The notes below the pieces were generated by a model. That model was not told the DNA's origin and ran no database searches. It worked only from the letters and a program-made list of their open reading frames with translations. Positions 13,360 through 27,357 of a DNA stretch of 64,000 nt are shown piece by piece; within the stretch, counting starts at the first letter, position 1; every line of letters begins with the position of its first letter. Position numbers and translations under genes: made by a program. Origin of the DNA: Rapana venosa (taxonomy: Eukaryota > Mollusca > Gastropoda > Neogastropoda > Muricidae). The stretch is from contig CM054154.1 of the NCBI GenBank assembly GCA_028751875.1, forward strand, positions 57,832,567 through 57,896,566, read 5' to 3'.

Positions 13360-13740
13360 CGTGGTCGGAGGTTAGAGGTAACGCACTCGCTAACGAGCGA
13401 AAGAGTGTGGAAGTGTGCGGTGAGGTAATATTGTTTGGGCCAGAAACTTTTCATCCTGGGACGATGAGTGGTGGTTTAGGGTTGCTAGGCTTACGGGAGA
13501 AGATAAACGCGAGATTGTGGATAATCTGATATTTAGCGCCACGCAAAAGAACCACGGCAAAAGATAGTTGTCCCTGGCAACATTATTGATGGGGGGGGGG
13601 GGGGGGAAAAAGAATAGGTAGGCAAAAAATAGTAAGGTCAGGAAAAGAAAAATAAGGTGGAGCTGTCTTGTGGCGCGCGTTCTAGGCGGAGCGGACCTTT
13701 AGTCGGAATTGCGTGACTTAAAGTTGGTATCATCGGTTGC
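13360..13740 (+). mobile_element. tRNA-derived SINE, degraded copy
   Basis: Corresponds to the SINE at 47213-47625. Visible pieces: head 'gttagaggtaacgcactcgc', body 'gggccagaaacttttcatcc', 'atatttagcgccacgcaaaa', 'agttgtccctggcaacatta' and a tail resembling 'ggagctgtcttgtggcgcgc'. A 17-base G run interrupts the body where the other copy has 'tgtagaaaaaa'. Confidence 0.7.
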
Positions 13741-14704
13741 AGCACGAGTTGTAGAACAAAGTGGTTTTTAGTGTATAAGAGAGGTGGAATATTTGCGACA
13801 TCAAAATGTACCAAAATATAATCAGCAACCAAGAAACACTTCTTCTCAAAAATTTTTAAAAAACGATATGAAGAAAAACCAAAATCAGGCTTTAAAAAAT
13901 ACATAACACAGTTAAATCGGCGGCAGAGTAGACAGTACTCGGCAAATGAAGATATTTTCTGTCTGTTAAGGAACTAAGTTTCTTTAGGACAACGAATACA
14001 CAATCAGAAATGCTTAAATCCTCTACAAAAAAGCATTCTGGTAGGTTAGGTGTGGTGGTGGTTGTATAGGGATAGTTAGGAAGTAGCATCGCCATCAACC
14101 TTTTGTAGTATTCAAGTTTTGAACTTCCATTATCAGCCGAGTTTATGTGATTGAGGCGTGACTGTGTGATATTCTTTTCTTTTTATCTCAAAATTTGATT
14201 TAGAGACATTGTTGCTTTTGGAAAGTAAAAACGGAGAGGTTTCAGCTGATGATCGGTAAAGAATTGCCTCTTGAGGTCTTTTTATTTTCATAAACTCTCA
14301 ATTTAAAATGAACCATTCTTGAGTTATGCAACTTGCGTCTTTTCAACTATGATGTGATGAAGTCACGATTGAATTATCGTTTAAAGTTGTAGAGTCTAAA
14401 GAGAAACAAATTCGATGACTGGAAAAATCGCTCAAAATAAAACTGATCGATCAACATTTGATGTTCACTTTCTGAAATCATTTTCATTTGCACGTTCAGC
14501 CAAAGACATTTTTCTTATCAGATGTCATTCTGAATTTCTTATGTCCGGAAGAAAGCTTTGATATGAAATGTTGGTTTTTCCAAGGGGGGGGGTGGGTGTG
14601 GGGAAAACATTGTATTGCAAAAAATTTGGAAATGATTTTTGTCATTTAATTTACCATTTAGGTTTCATTTTGGGCAGAACAATGTTTAGCTTGTTAGTCA
14701 AGTT

Positions 14705-14925
14705 TGGCACGTTTGGGGGACAATAACGAGGTCCGTGTGAAAACACGCCGAACAATTCGAGCACGTTTAACCGTTACGCTTTTTGGAAGATAAGGAGTAG
14801 GCAATGTGTGGGTCGGGAACGGATGACAAAATTTACAAAACTGAATACACAACGGGGGACTGGATGAACATTGCTCAAGAATACTTATCATTACTTGAAA
14901 TAAAGAATATTTTTTTTACTCAAAA
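14705..14925 (+). mobile_element. SINE tail fragment, degraded copy
   Basis: Matches 48630-48845: 'ggggacaataacgaggtccg', 'acacgccgaacaattcgagc', 'gtgtgggtcgggaacggatg', 'acaaaatttacaaaactgaa'. The same tail is part of the more complete SINE at 31272-31560. Confidence 0.65.
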
Positions 14926-15204
14926 TGTTCACCATGGGGGTACTGAGTTTATCAATATTACCTACTCAAAAACGCATAAGTAATTCTCTTTTTTTTTTCC
15001 TCTCTTTCTCTCTCTTTTTTTTTTACAATCAGGGATAGCATCGGGACAGATGGGGACAGCAAAAGAGAGGAAAAAGAGACAGAAATGTGTGTCACATACG
15101 CACCAAAACACGCACTCACGCCACACGCAAGCCGTACGCAGCGTCGCACGAGCTCGCAACAACAAACACACACACCACCAACACACCACACAACAAACAC
15201 AACA

Positions 15205-17915
15205 ACAGAAGTTTTTTCAAGTCGTTTACAACATGCAAAAGTTATACTGTCCATAAACCTCAGGTGACTGCTTTCTCTTCACTTACTGCCAATTTCACTT
15301 TCGCTCTGTACTCATCTAAGACATTGTGAAAAAATATACAAAATCCTAATTTTCCTTTATAAAAACAATTATTGACGCGGATCAATCAGGGTTTCGTAAA
15401 AATATTCTGTAATGCTTAAATAGTGCGAAGTCTAAACATTATAAATGAACAATAAGTTTATGGCCTTTTTTGTTGGTTTGACAAAAAGCATTTGCTTGTG
15501 ATCAACATCTTTGTTCTTGGTAAATGAATTGTCAAAACTGTGAAGTTATCAACTATAGAAAGTATATGTTAATAGGCAGCCGATTTGTATCTGTACATAA
15601 ACACAGCTCCGACTATCCCTTAGCATGGTGTTATAATGTCAGTATTCGGGACATCTGTTTTCGTATCTGTAAAAGAATATCTGTTTATTAAATGTAAAGT
15701 GAAATGTTTGAACCCGTACACTTCTTAAGTAGTGATTCAGATCAGTCGCTAACTCGACACTTCAATCTGAATTCCGATTGTTCTTTGGACTAATGAAAAC
15801 ACCAAGTCCTTAAATGCACAAAAAACGTGTATGTTAACGTTCGAAAGACAGAAAAGCAAAAATGTAATGATAGGGTTCACTTGCGTGTTGGGGATAAACG
15901 GAATGTTGAAGAATTGACTAAAAAATATTGGTATACCATTGAAAAAATAATGATATGGACTGATACGACTGTCATAGGTACGCTAGTAAGGTCTTCAATT
16001 TATTCCAAAAATAAAAACATCTCTAATAATTTTCGCAACAAATTTTTTTGCTGGTCATTTTAAATATAGATATGCGTCAACTCTTTGGATAATGAGAGGA
16101 AGAACTTTGAAATTATTCAAGATGACTATAAACTAGAGTAAACTTGAATTGTTCTAAAACAAGCACTCGAATTGTGGATTATAAGCAAATAAATATCTGA
16201 CATTCGAAAGACTAAATTCAATAAAGTGGTTTCTGCAAAAAGTTGTTAATAAATGTTCACGATTACAAAGCTTTAAGTACAACAAACTAGACACAACACT
16301 TTGCTAACTTCAAGAAGAAATATAATCTGTAAATCGAGCTTTGTATTAAGGCGTGGTGTGGAATGAACTTCCCAAATTGAAATTCTTAACCTAGATCAGT
16401 TTAAAAAATCTACAAAAGTATTTTATGAATAAAGTAAGAAACGATTTTTAAGTTTAAGGAGTGATTAAGTGTCATGACGTTGATTTGTATTAAAAATGAT
16501 CTGACCTAAGTTATCATATCATATAGACGTAATGTGTAGCATAGATATATATCTGGGTTGATATGATATCAACGACGAATATATTGGTGTGTGGTGTGTG
16601 TGCGTGTTGTGTGTTGTTGTGTGTGTGTTTTGGTGTGTGTGTGGTGTGTGTGTGTGTGATATTGTGTTTTTGTGTACAGTGAGTGTGTACACGATTTGTT
16701 CGATGCGTTGTTATATTATTGTTGTGCTCTTGTTCGTTTGGCGTTTTTACTTTTTTGCTGTTTAGGCCTTTTTTATGTTCTTTTTGTATTACACTTAAAA
16801 ATGTGATTTATTTATTTTGTAGTGTTAGTTTCTGATTATCTGTATTAGATGAGCTAAATTGTTATTGCGTGAGTTAGTCTGCTGGGTGGGTTTAATTGCT
16901 GAATTTTTCTTTGATCGAAGGATTACGTTGTCTGCTCCAAATCAAAAAGACATGTAACATCTTGGTTGTATTGGAACCAGGGGGAAGGGAGGGAATGGGT
17001 TCTTTGTCTATAAACTTCCATTCTGCTCTGAAATTCCCACATCTCGCTGTTGGTTATTATGTATTCCTTATATATGATTAATTATGTGGTTTGACGGGGA
17101 TATGGTGCGGATCGCTGTATGTGTATGGTAAACTGTATAATGATACATCAGTTTCCTTGTTTATTATTTGTTTGTTGTTGTTATTGTTTGTAGTAGTGGT
17201 AGGGGTGGGGTTTGGTTTATATTCCTATTGTTTGTTTTGGGATTAGGGTGGATTTTTGGGGAGGGGGAGGGATATTTAGGATTTTTTTCTCGTCTTGTGT
17301 TAGTTCTTATGTTCTTCTTTGTCGCTTGGCTGTTATTTTGTCTTTGTTCGTTATTGTTGTTGAGTGGGTGTGTATCTTTGTTGTTTGTTTGATTGTTTAT
17401 TTCCTTGTTGTGGTTGTTCTAGGTTGATTTCAATTTTATTGAAGTATTAATCAGTTGTGTTTTCTGTTGAAGGTTTGTGGTATATGTGTGTGTGAGAGGG
17501 GGGGGGGGGGGGTGCGAAAATCAGTTGGTGTGTTTTTTTATTGTTTATTTCGTTTTGTCTTTCTTAGGGTTTTTTTTTGGGGTGGGTTTTTACTTGTTTT
17601 TTTTTTAGTTATGAGGGATATTTTTTCACGATTTTTGAATTATTTGAAATGTTATGGTCTAATGTTTTTATGGGTTTTTTGTTTTGTTTTTTATTCACAT
17701 ATTGCATATGTTATAGGGTTTTTTAGGTGTTTGATTTGTTATCGTATACTAGATTCAGTTTTTTTTTTATTTCTATGGTCTGATATACCATTAATTTTTT
17801 TTTCGTTTTTTTTTTTTCTTTAGATAGACGCTTGATGTAAAAAATCAAATGATGTTTATTCAATGTACCTTGAAAAATAACAGTTTGACTTTGACTTTGA
17901 CTTGACTTGGACACC
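15205..17915 (+). pseudogene. LINE-A RT, C-terminus and 3' UTR, degraded copy
   Basis: Corresponds to 49195-52025. RT sequence (about 15205-16440) is broken into frames of 80 residues or fewer. It is followed by a GT tract (about 16578-16660), T-rich 3' UTR and the LINE-A terminus at 17821-17915, ending 'tttgactttgacttgacttg'. Frames of 70-122 residues in the T-rich part (17168-17823) are Phe/Leu/Val-rich translations of UTR, not membrane proteins. Confidence 0.7.
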
Positions 17916-18117
17916 ACACACAAAATACCTATGTCAGGTTTCGGTACAATATCCAATCATAATTTGTTTGTAATTGTGTGGTAAGTGTTGTTGTCAGTAT
18001 ATTTTTATTGATTGAAAATCGTTTTAATACACTTCAGAATCTCTTAGGTAAATGGTTAGCAGCACAGCAACTTTTAATGATGACTTTCATAGGATTAGAT
18101 AGCAAAGTAAAAAAGTA

Positions 18118-18300
18118 TGAAAGAGAGAGAGAGAGCTGAGCGAGAGCGAGAGAGAGAGAGGGAGAGGCGAGAGAGATGAGAGAGCTGAGAGAGAGAGAGA
18201 GATAGAGATGAGAGAGCGAGAGGCGAGAGAGAGCGACGCTTTTGACGCTTTGCACCAATTTATGTATTGCCAAAGTTGTATTGGGACAAGGGGGGTTATA
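18118..18300. repeat. GA tract next to a LINE-D-type 3' end motif
   Basis: (GA)n at 18118-18235 is followed on the minus strand by the motif running from 'cccccttgtcccaatacaa' to 'taaattggtgcaaagcg'. This is the degraded form of the 'ccccttgtcaa...gacaataaa' terminus seen at 37570-37615 and 52355-52400. Confidence 0.6.
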
Positions 18301-19399
18301 CACGACTTTTTTTGCTAAATACCAAATAATATACAAGATAAAATCCTATGATGCATTTTTAGAATTGAAAACCAACAAAACAAAAAATGAGCTCTTATGA
18401 TGGATAGACTTTAAGTTGAGTAAACTAGTTTCAAATTGAAAACAAACGTTATAACAAGGGATGAAATAAGGCACCATATAGCAATAACTAAACATAAATG
18501 AAAAGAAAATTCTTCGAATGCTCTTAATAGGACATCCATTGACCTTATGTAGCGAGGCGAGATAGGAGGGGGGGGGGGTGGAGGCGGAACCCTGTGTGAA
18601 ATGTACTTCTTCATGAATTCCTTACTTGACGCACTGATAAGGACAACGCTATGCTTTAAGCTTCAATGTAAAAAACTCAGACACTCTACACTACAAAAAT
18701 GAATACAGTAATGAAAAACGATGAGATTTCTTAAGAAAAAACATTCTACTAAATCAAATTGATCACTACAAAAGAAAACTACCACTCAAGGTTCTGAATG
18801 GACTTCATACAAGGATCCCCAGATAAACAGGCACTTGCCAAATAGTGAATAAACGCCAGTAATCAATTGAAACTTCCAAAAGAATGACAAGAATTAACAG
18901 ACTTTAAATCTCAAGTCAAAGTGTTAATTTCGGTCGCTTTTTGCAAACCAAATTTAACTTAGTAGTTCTAACCATGAAAACCTTTAAAAGAAGTACGAGC
19001 TAAGTAAATCACACAAAAATGAATGAATTTGGTCGCACCTTGACTAGCAAATAGGTCGTGAGATTTGATTATGGACCTCTGGTTTTTATCTTATACTGGG
19101 TGAGTATACACTGTGGGTTCACAATTAACGTCTCTACCGGATTTTCATGAAGAATAATGCTGACATTAAGTACATTATTCAGTCCATTGAATTTGTTGAC
19201 ATCGTTTTCATGCCATATATGGCTAGGCTAGATTTTAGGTAGCAGTGATACTATGTTGGCACAAACACACTGTGTTATGTGAAGTGATAATCGTGGTTGG
19301 GTTAGGTGCGCCTTGTGATATCTTCTTCCTTTGAGGATTTCAGGGTAGGTAGTGTAGTGCCAATCTGGTAGGTAATCCAACGTGCTTACTCTTGAATAA

Positions 19400-19740
19400 A
19401 TTCGTTAAACTTTCCACTTTCTTTGATTTCAGACCGTATTTTTCTCACATTGATAGCTATTTCCTAAATTATTAATATCTTTGATAGTAATATGTCATTA
19501 AAATCATTTCTGATACCATCTTCCTCAAAACAGTTAGTTCTTGATTTACCAACATTTGATTTACCAATAGCTTACATTTGGGAAGCAATCCATGTCTATT
19601 TTCTTCTTTGATGTACCTATAATTTTTTTATCTATATGGAAATTTAAAGCCATATATCTAAAATATTTCATTGTTTTATTTAGGGATATCACTCAGTTTA
19701 CAAAATCTGATTTAAGCCCTTCGCCAAAAAACAAAGCTTC
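19400..19740 (-). other. Degenerate coding-like repeat, degraded copy
   Basis: Counterpart of 53560-53960, with units starting 'ctttgattt' at 19421 and 'ctttgatagt' at 19479. Spacing is no longer a multiple of three, consistent with lost bases. See the better copy. Confidence 0.45.
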
Positions 19741-20190
19741 AATTTATCCAATGTCTGAAATCTAACAAATTTCAGTCGGCTACACATGTTACTACAAGCA
19801 TAGATACCACAAGTTCCCTAACAACATGATTCTTGGTGAATCTTAGCCAACAAGCACGCTTGCATTTTATTAAATGATCTGCCCTGCCGTCATTCGCAAC
19901 CTGAAGTGACTCGTGAGATCAATTCTCTCTAAATGCATGGGTTAGTCTATTCCAAGTGGAGAGAACTAATCGCGACTCAAAAGTCCTTGGAACCGATCGA
20001 AACTTTATAAAAGTAGTTGAATGCAAAATTAATTTTCAACAAACTCAAAACCAAAAATGATTTGTTTCTCTTTTTTCGATTATTTACGTTTTTCCCAAAG
20101 GAGGTATTTGAAGGGAAATGTGGAAGAGGGGAGGGGGGGCTGTTCCGTGTTTGGGGGAGGAGGCACCAATTTTTGGATATCTAGTGCAGA

Positions 20191-21180
20191 AACAGACTGA
20201 ATTGAATTGGTCTGTTTAATTTGAAGGACGGCAGGTCCAGATTGTGGACTGGTAGGCTTTTTGCATTTTAATTGACAGAAAGTTTGTTTTTTATTGGAAC
20301 GTACTCCCGCAATGTCCAGAGTTTCGGCTAAAACTTGACCCAAAGTTTATTTTTTCAATCAGGATTGTCTAAACCCTGGTCTGGTAACATTTTTGAAGAG
20401 ACAGGCCTTCAAGATGTCAGTGGTGTCATAGGCAGTAGTTTACATGGGAATTTTATTATTTTGCTTGATATATGTTAATAATGCAGCTCCATTTTTTCAT
20501 TTGATTGTCATTGGTTATTGTTGGTGGCAATGTTTGAGAAGTTAGATGTTCAATTTCATCTGTGCTATATCCTTTAATTGTTGTTGTTTTTGATATAGTT
20601 ATTACATAATGTATTGATGGATTTTCCCATATTGGGAGGTCTAGATGTAATTAAAAACTTTTGAAAAAAAAAACGTTTTCGATCTTTTGCGTTATAGTGT
20701 GAAGTTACTTTGTTTGTTTGTGCTCTGTAACTTGCTCTTTTGAACCATGTGTTTTCAAATCGTTCTTAGGTGTAATTTCGCAGATTTATGTGTTTTGTTA
20801 TCAGGTGGTTTTATTTTTTATTTAAACTCTTTTTTTATGAAAGGGGTTGTTTGTGTATAATGAAGTCAAATTCTAACTCGAATTTTCAGGCAGTTCATCT
20901 GGGTATTGATTTGCCTTTAATTAGGTCAGGTAATGGAGTTTGTAAGTTGAAAGAAATCTTGCTCGTTACAAGTTTTTAAACTATTGTTAAAAATCGTTTT
21001 ATGCTACTGTAGGTTATGTAACGATTTTTAAACAAGTAAAGACATGGATTTATGATCACTGACATCACTGAGGGAGCATATATTTGTTAAGTGTTATTTT
21101 GTAGTTAGTGTAGATATGATCTATTAATGTTCTAGATTGATTTGTTATCGAGTTGTCTATTATTAGTTGTTTTAGGGGAA
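20191..21180 (-). mobile_element. LINE-A fragment at a suspected false join
   Basis: From 20191 ('aacagactgaattgaattgg') the sequence is LINE-A on the minus strand, matching about 3794 onward and 36525 onward. It includes a decayed version of the linker/RT N-terminus (20340-20700) and then the endonuclease end inside the exact block. It follows directly on 'ctagtgcaga', where the other version of the locus continues differently, so I suspect the assembly jumped between copies of LINE-A here. Confidence 0.7.
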
Positions 21181-24100
21181 AATACGGCTTCTGCTTTAAA
21201 GTTTATAGTCCTGAACTACGGCTTTTGACAAGGGGGCGTACAAAATATGTTTGTGAAAACAGTAAATAACAAATTGAATCGTGATTATACTATTAGGTTT
21301 GGTAAAAACGAAAGGATCCATACGTTATAGCGAACTATTTATATGTTTAACATTGGCGTTTATAGCATTTACAGTAATAAAAAAGTGAAATACGTGAGCA
21401 GTTACAATTAAGTGTGGCAAAGAACGGGTCATCCAGTATAGCCGTAACTAATTATAATTGTTAAATCGGCTGATTATACATTTCAAAATCTCGAGTTGAT
21501 ACCAAAATAAGGAAAAAGAAAAATCAAACTGAATGCAAAAACAACATTCATTAAGAATCATTCAATTACAAGTAAATCTGTTATTGAGAATAATGTTATA
21601 AGGTTGACTATTATAATGTTTATAAAGTTATGCTGACATGGATTGTTTAATTTTGTGTTTGCATAAATTAGCTAATATATATTCATGTTCTATTAGGACG
21701 ACAAAATATAAAAATAAATGACTTTTGATTTTGTAGACTTAGAATTATGTGTTTTGTATAGTTTATATGCTTTACTTGAAAACAAAAAATTTGAATTTGT
21801 AGTCAAGTATGACACATAATGGACATGGTAATTGCATGGCAGTCTCAGTTGGAACATTTTTATTTGATTAAAACCCAGTGTTCTAAGGAATCGAGGATAA
21901 TTAAGGAGTGCCTTTTATAGGAACTATTGAATAGGATATTTTTTGTTGCAAATGATTTGTGAAAAAAAAAACCAGCTATTTTATTTTTACTTTCAAAACA
22001 TCTGGTGCCAGTATTGTTTTAACTGAGCACATAAGCTATTTTGATTGAAGAAATGGCGCTATCATACAATCCAAGCCATGCTTGACAAATCTTTTCAATT
22101 GTAACTCAGTTTCTTACCCATTCCATCTGTATAATAAAATGTTCGTAAGGCTGTTAATAAACGTGTTTGTGGAAGTTTCAATAGTTTTACCCAATATTAT
22201 GCATTTACAACGGTTTTATATTTATAAAGGAATTTTGTCATCTATACGTAGTTTAGATGAAGTGTATTGAAATTTAAAAGTTTATGGCCACATGTGTGAA
22301 TTTTTCTATGTGCGTATTTATTATAAGCCCATATTTCTGAAGCGTAGATAAGCATGGTTATATTGTGTGTAAGTAATTCCAGAATAGGGAACAGTCTATT
22401 GAGTTCAGTTTGTTATGTTTTTAGGATTTTATTAACTTTTTTTTCCTTCTACAGATTCTGGCATGAATTTGGTATTAGCTTTGTTTTGCAACACATCTAA
22501 ATATTATACTATTATATTTTTACTCAGATTTCAATAAAACCATTTTTCACGCAAGATAAAGATCTTCTAAAACACACTGATTGTTTTTTCATATATGCAA
22601 ATCAAAATTATCTATCCTCTTTTAAGTATTTATGGTGGGCAAAGATAACGTCTCAGGAAACGATAATATAGGTAGCAAAAAGTAGTAAGAACCTCGATTG
22701 GGGAATTAATTTGAATGCCGATGTTTTCTTTTTTGATAATCAAAGTTAGTCTACTACGAACCGAAACAGTGGGTCAACTACAACTGTTATCCTTGGAGGC
22801 ATTCAACGAATTGTGAATATTCAATTTGATACAAGTAGTATTGCATACTAAATAGTAGAGGGCCTTATAATTTCTTTTACACGTTTTTTTGTCTTAATTC
22901 ACATTAATTCTATTCACAGAATAACCGCCTTTTAAATTCTACAAATGCAACTAAATTTTTTTTATGGACAGCCAAAGTTTTGAACAGCGGTAAGAGTAAA
23001 TATTGTATCTAAGTGTGTACTGTCGCTCTAAATCTTGTTAAATATTTTTTTCTTGTTATCTGCATGCGTTTAATCACTTGTTCAACTGAAGTTATTAAGT
23101 TTACTTAATACTAGGGTGGAGTGCAATCGCGATCAGTTATCACGCATTATTCACTTATTTTATGTATCGGATTTTAAGATTTTGCCCCTGCAAATGGAAA
23201 TCATTCTTTTTAAAAGGGTTAAATAAACTGAACACAAGAAAAAGTAATTACAGCTGAGTTTGATATTTCAGATTTTCAATTTTTATCAGGGCAGCACTTT
23301 TTTCTGTTTTTTAAATGTTTAATAGCATAATTATTCTCATTTGAGTTATAGGAATATTAAACAATGGTTAAACATCTTTTATTTATGTAGTACTTACATT
23401 ATTTGTGTTTTGCACAATACAAGTAATTAAAAACTTCAAAAAATGATATATTGTTGATTAGTGATGTTAATTATTACTTAGTGATTACGATAAAAGATTG
23501 ATGATGGCAGACGTTTTGGAGTATTAGAATATCTTTTAGTTTCTTGCTTATTTCGTAAAGTCGTTTCTTTGTTTTTTAGATGATTGTATTATTTTCGTGA
23601 CGGTAGTGTAATCTTTTTGTTTCTTACATTGTTTTATACTTTGAAACTGGTTATAATAGTCTTTCACTTCTTGTATCTTTTGCTCAATTCAGGCTCGGTT
23701 TTACTATTTTTCTCTATTTACTGCTAGTCATGGCAGAGCTCCATACGGCTTACAACGTGATTAAGTTATAATCCGTGTTCATGTGAGCGGGGTGTTTCTA
23801 TGCTTCTTGAAATTCTGAAAATCTAAATTCATGTTTATATACTCTACAAATCTTTGACCTATAATTTTTTACATCTCTTTTTTATTTCGATATACCAGTA
23901 TTATTATTTCCCAGGGTATTTCAACGGGGGGGTGTACGACTAACACATAATACAAGATAAAAACAGATACAATTGATAGGTACCAAGAAAATAACACTAA
24001 GCTTGCAACTTAGGGGACAAAAGTATATCCTCTATCACTCAAAAACATTCCAGATTTTGTCCCAATAAAAATAAATTTGCAAGGACTGCCAAAATTGTAT

Positions 24101-27100
24101 CGTTCTCTGTAGAGGCAGACACAAGTTCATATTCACAGTTCATATAATATAGAGTTATTTGAATCAATTAAAGGTCGGTTGTATCTTGCGAGTTGGCATT
24201 AAAGTTTACAATATGAAAATAAGTAATCTATTTGAAAAAATATTGCAATAATGTTTCTTATAGTACAAACAATTTTAATTAATTTTTATTGTAAAGAGGA
24301 CACTTTGGCACAATATAGACGTATACTAACTCTTTATAACTTACATAGTTTGTTTTTTAATGGCATTGTTGTACACTTATTTCAATTTCTATTACGTGTT
24401 TTTTTTAAAGACTTTTACTAATAGAAGACACTCCAGAATTTTCATGCTGGGAAGTTTGTTTGAGGGGGATGAACTTTATTAATCTAGAAAACACCACTGT
24501 ACTCAACGTAGAGTCAAGAAAGTTTCAGTGAGGCAAAATCCTGAACTTATTTAATAGTGTATTTCACGGAGTCATTTTAATTTATTACAAGTTTTAACAT
24601 TATATATGTAAAAATGTCATTCCTTGCTGGCAGGTGTCTGCCTTTTTTAAGATGTAGGAGAGTGATTCTGCGACTGTGTCTTTGCTGTCATGGCTGCTTT
24701 TGAGCGAGATACGGATTGCGGGAGTACGAGGAAATGATCCTGTTGTGGTAGGACTGAGGGTCAAGTGCTGAGCCTCACTGGCTGTTAGGACAGCCACGTC
24801 TCAGCGCGGGATCCGCCAACCGTCGCATGAGATTTTCTTTTATTCCTTCATTTTGTAGATAGTTGTTGATTGAATCTTTTCTATTTTAGCGAAGGTGTTG
24901 TTTTTGAATCTTTTATATGCTAGTAACGTTATAGTTTCTTCAATTCTCTCTTTTTTCTTTTGAAGTGTTGTTTTTACTCTCTTTCTTTTTCATTTTTAGC
25001 TAAGTTGTTGCTTTAACTCTTCTTTTTTTAGTCAAGTTGTTGCTTTTTGAATAACTTTTCTTCTTATTTCTCTTCTCTCTTTCTTTCTTTCTTCTTCTTC
25101 TCTCTCTGTCGTCAAGTTATTGTTTCTTACTCTCACTCACTTTTTTTATTGAGTTGTAGCTTAGAACCTTATTCACCTTATTTCATTCAATTGTTGCTTT
25201 TGATTCTCTCATTTTTAGCTTTAGAGTTGGTTTCTGACTTTTCTACATTTTATAGCTGACGTTGTTTTTTTTGAAGTCTTCTATCTTTTTTTGTGAAATT
25301 GTTGTTTTTACGTTTAATTGTTTCTAGCTTGAAAGTTGTTGTTTCTGAAGTTCTCTTATTTTTGCTCAAGAGTTGCTTTTGAAATCATTCAATGTTAATT
25401 TGTTGCTTTGATTTGTTATCATATTTTATTGTCTATGTACTCCTATCTTTAGTTTGTTTGTTTATATTTTGTAAGCAGTGTTAACTAGTAGCTCATTTTC
25501 GTCAAATCCAAACTTTTTTCTCGTGAGAAATGACTTATAGTTTTCTTGCTTAACAAAACTGTATTTCCTTTGCAAAATGTTGAAATTTTAACTGAACAGA
25601 AATCATAGAACAGTTTTTAAAAAATATGAACAAAATAAAAATGGAAAAGTGGACTTGATTATGAATGGGACCTATAAAGTATTATGACACTTTGAATCAG
25701 CTCAAGAATTTATTTAAAACTCATTTTCTATCTTTTGTTTTCATTCATTCTGTCGTTCTACCAAGAACTCCCACCCCCAATCACTGCGGGTGTGTAAAAC
25801 CTTTCTGTGTGGTGTGCGCGCACCGCGTTGTGTCTTTAATTTTGGAATTGGTTAAAAAAAAAATTATTGTAATGGTTGATTGTGAAAAGCATCGGATGAA
25901 TGATTGAAAGGGCTTTGATTTTTTTTGGCAAGATATAGATGTAGAAATTTCATTGTATTATTATTTTATTTTAATTAATTATTATATTATTTTTCCTTTA
26001 TTCAATCATCATTCCTCATTTCATCATCATCATCTCATATTCATGATTAGTATATAGAACCAGAACAATGCATATATAAAAGTTATGAAAACATGAACAG
26101 AAGATTTAAATGTAAACTCTGTATCCCTTTGACACAAGTTCTATAGAGTTTAGTCATATAACTGAAAACAAAAATTGTAGTTGTAGAAAATGTAACAGGA
26201 ATCTTTCTTGTTTGAAGGATTTAAACTTATGCTACAACTCACTAGAGAGTCATACTTAAATATATCAATAACACATGATGTGAAAGCTATCTGAAAAAAT
26301 AATCACAATTATTATTCGTTAAACCAGTGGAATAAAAGAAAAAAACTTTACACACAAAAAATGTTGAAGCTATACCACATTATTTTGAAATACCTAAACG
26401 TGACTATTATAGTATCACTACAAAAGCATGTGAAAACAACACAAAACCATAAATATGTATTAGAATAATAAAGTTATGCTTTACTTCCAAATATTTTCAC
26501 TTACTACAAGTGAAATGAAAAACACGATTACCAAATAAACTAATCATAGTACATTATTGCGAAAAAACTTATTTAATCAGGGCCGGTAATTGGTTATGCT
26601 TTCTAGTTTCTTGAGAAAAAATCTCTACTAAGTCAATACAAACACTGAGCGAGTAGTCGGAATCAAATGTTATAATGCGATTTAGTTATTTAGATTTAAA
26701 TTCTTGTGCATTAAAGTTCAATAATTTTGTGATAATGAGTGATCTTTATAAATACAGATCAAAGACAGAAAAAATTTATTTAAATTACTAAAGTTTTATT
26801 CAAAGTTGAATCTTATTACCGCCACTTGTAAACAAATCGACGAAATGAGTTTAATGTCATTAATAGAAATAAAAATCAAATCACTGATGTTACAATTCAA
26901 CTTAACTGGGAGTTAATAGTTAGATAAACTTCATAAATTGTATTCCAGAAATTAGTGATATTCAATGTATAACTATCAAAAGAAACATGAATGTAACATA
27001 CACTAAGTGCATAATTCAATGAGTTTGAGTTGATAACTTTCTATTTTGTCCCATGCATTGGTTTCCCGCGCATAACAAGTGTTTTTTGAAGGCAGAATCA

Positions 27101-27357
27101 TGACTAGGAAGAGAAGTATTGGCATGTAGGACTTTCCAACTGATGTTAAGAGCACGAGTTAATCTCAATCATTCCGGGAGGAATATATCGGCTAGACATA
27201 TTTTGTCTGCTTGTTTGTACACTCTGTTTTTGACTAGGAAAGCTAGAAAGTCTTCAAATAGATCTTAGTTTTGGAACACTAACATAAATTATACCAAAAT
27301 TTGTAAACTTCACAAGTGTACATTTGCAGACAACAATTTGTAACCTACAGCAAAACT
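20825..27357. repeat. 6,533-bp block, second exact copy
   Basis: Identical to 4441-10973 as far as I checked, at a constant offset of 16,384. Contents at the shifted positions: degraded LINE-D (about 21224-24834, minus), minisatellite (24834-25444), L2 3' end (25624-26049), AT-rich DNA (26049-27357). After 27357 it runs straight into an L2-like LINE, whereas the first copy continues as the better third copy does. The right-hand junction is therefore unique to this copy. Confidence 0.93.

Larger units (their letters stand above)
10974..20190. repeat. Noisy first version of the 44580-54375 segment
   Basis: The order of landmarks is the same as in 44580-54375: GA tract, GT tract, poly-C tract, RTE-2 tail on the minus strand, SINE, SINE tail, AC tract, LINE-A RT on the plus strand, GT tract, LINE-A 3' end, GA tract, degenerate 'tttgatt' repeat, and the G-rich stretch ending in 'ctagtgcaga'. 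Base-level differences are mostly single missing bases, in coding and non-coding DNA alike. At 20190 the two versions part: this one enters LINE-A, the other continues into unrelated DNA. Confidence 0.8.

Noticed and set aside
17168..17823. Hydrophobic frames of 70-122 residues resembling membrane proteins
   Set aside because: They are Phe/Leu/Val-rich readings of the T/G-rich LINE-A 3' UTR, and they are not conserved in frame in the counterpart at 51300-51850.
4441..27357. Interpreting the exact 6.5-kb repeats as long terminal repeats of a 23-kb element
   Set aside because: The left flanks of both copies are the same LINE and the right flanks differ in kind. There is no TG...CA edge, primer-binding site or polyprotein between them, and apparent sequencing errors are shared.
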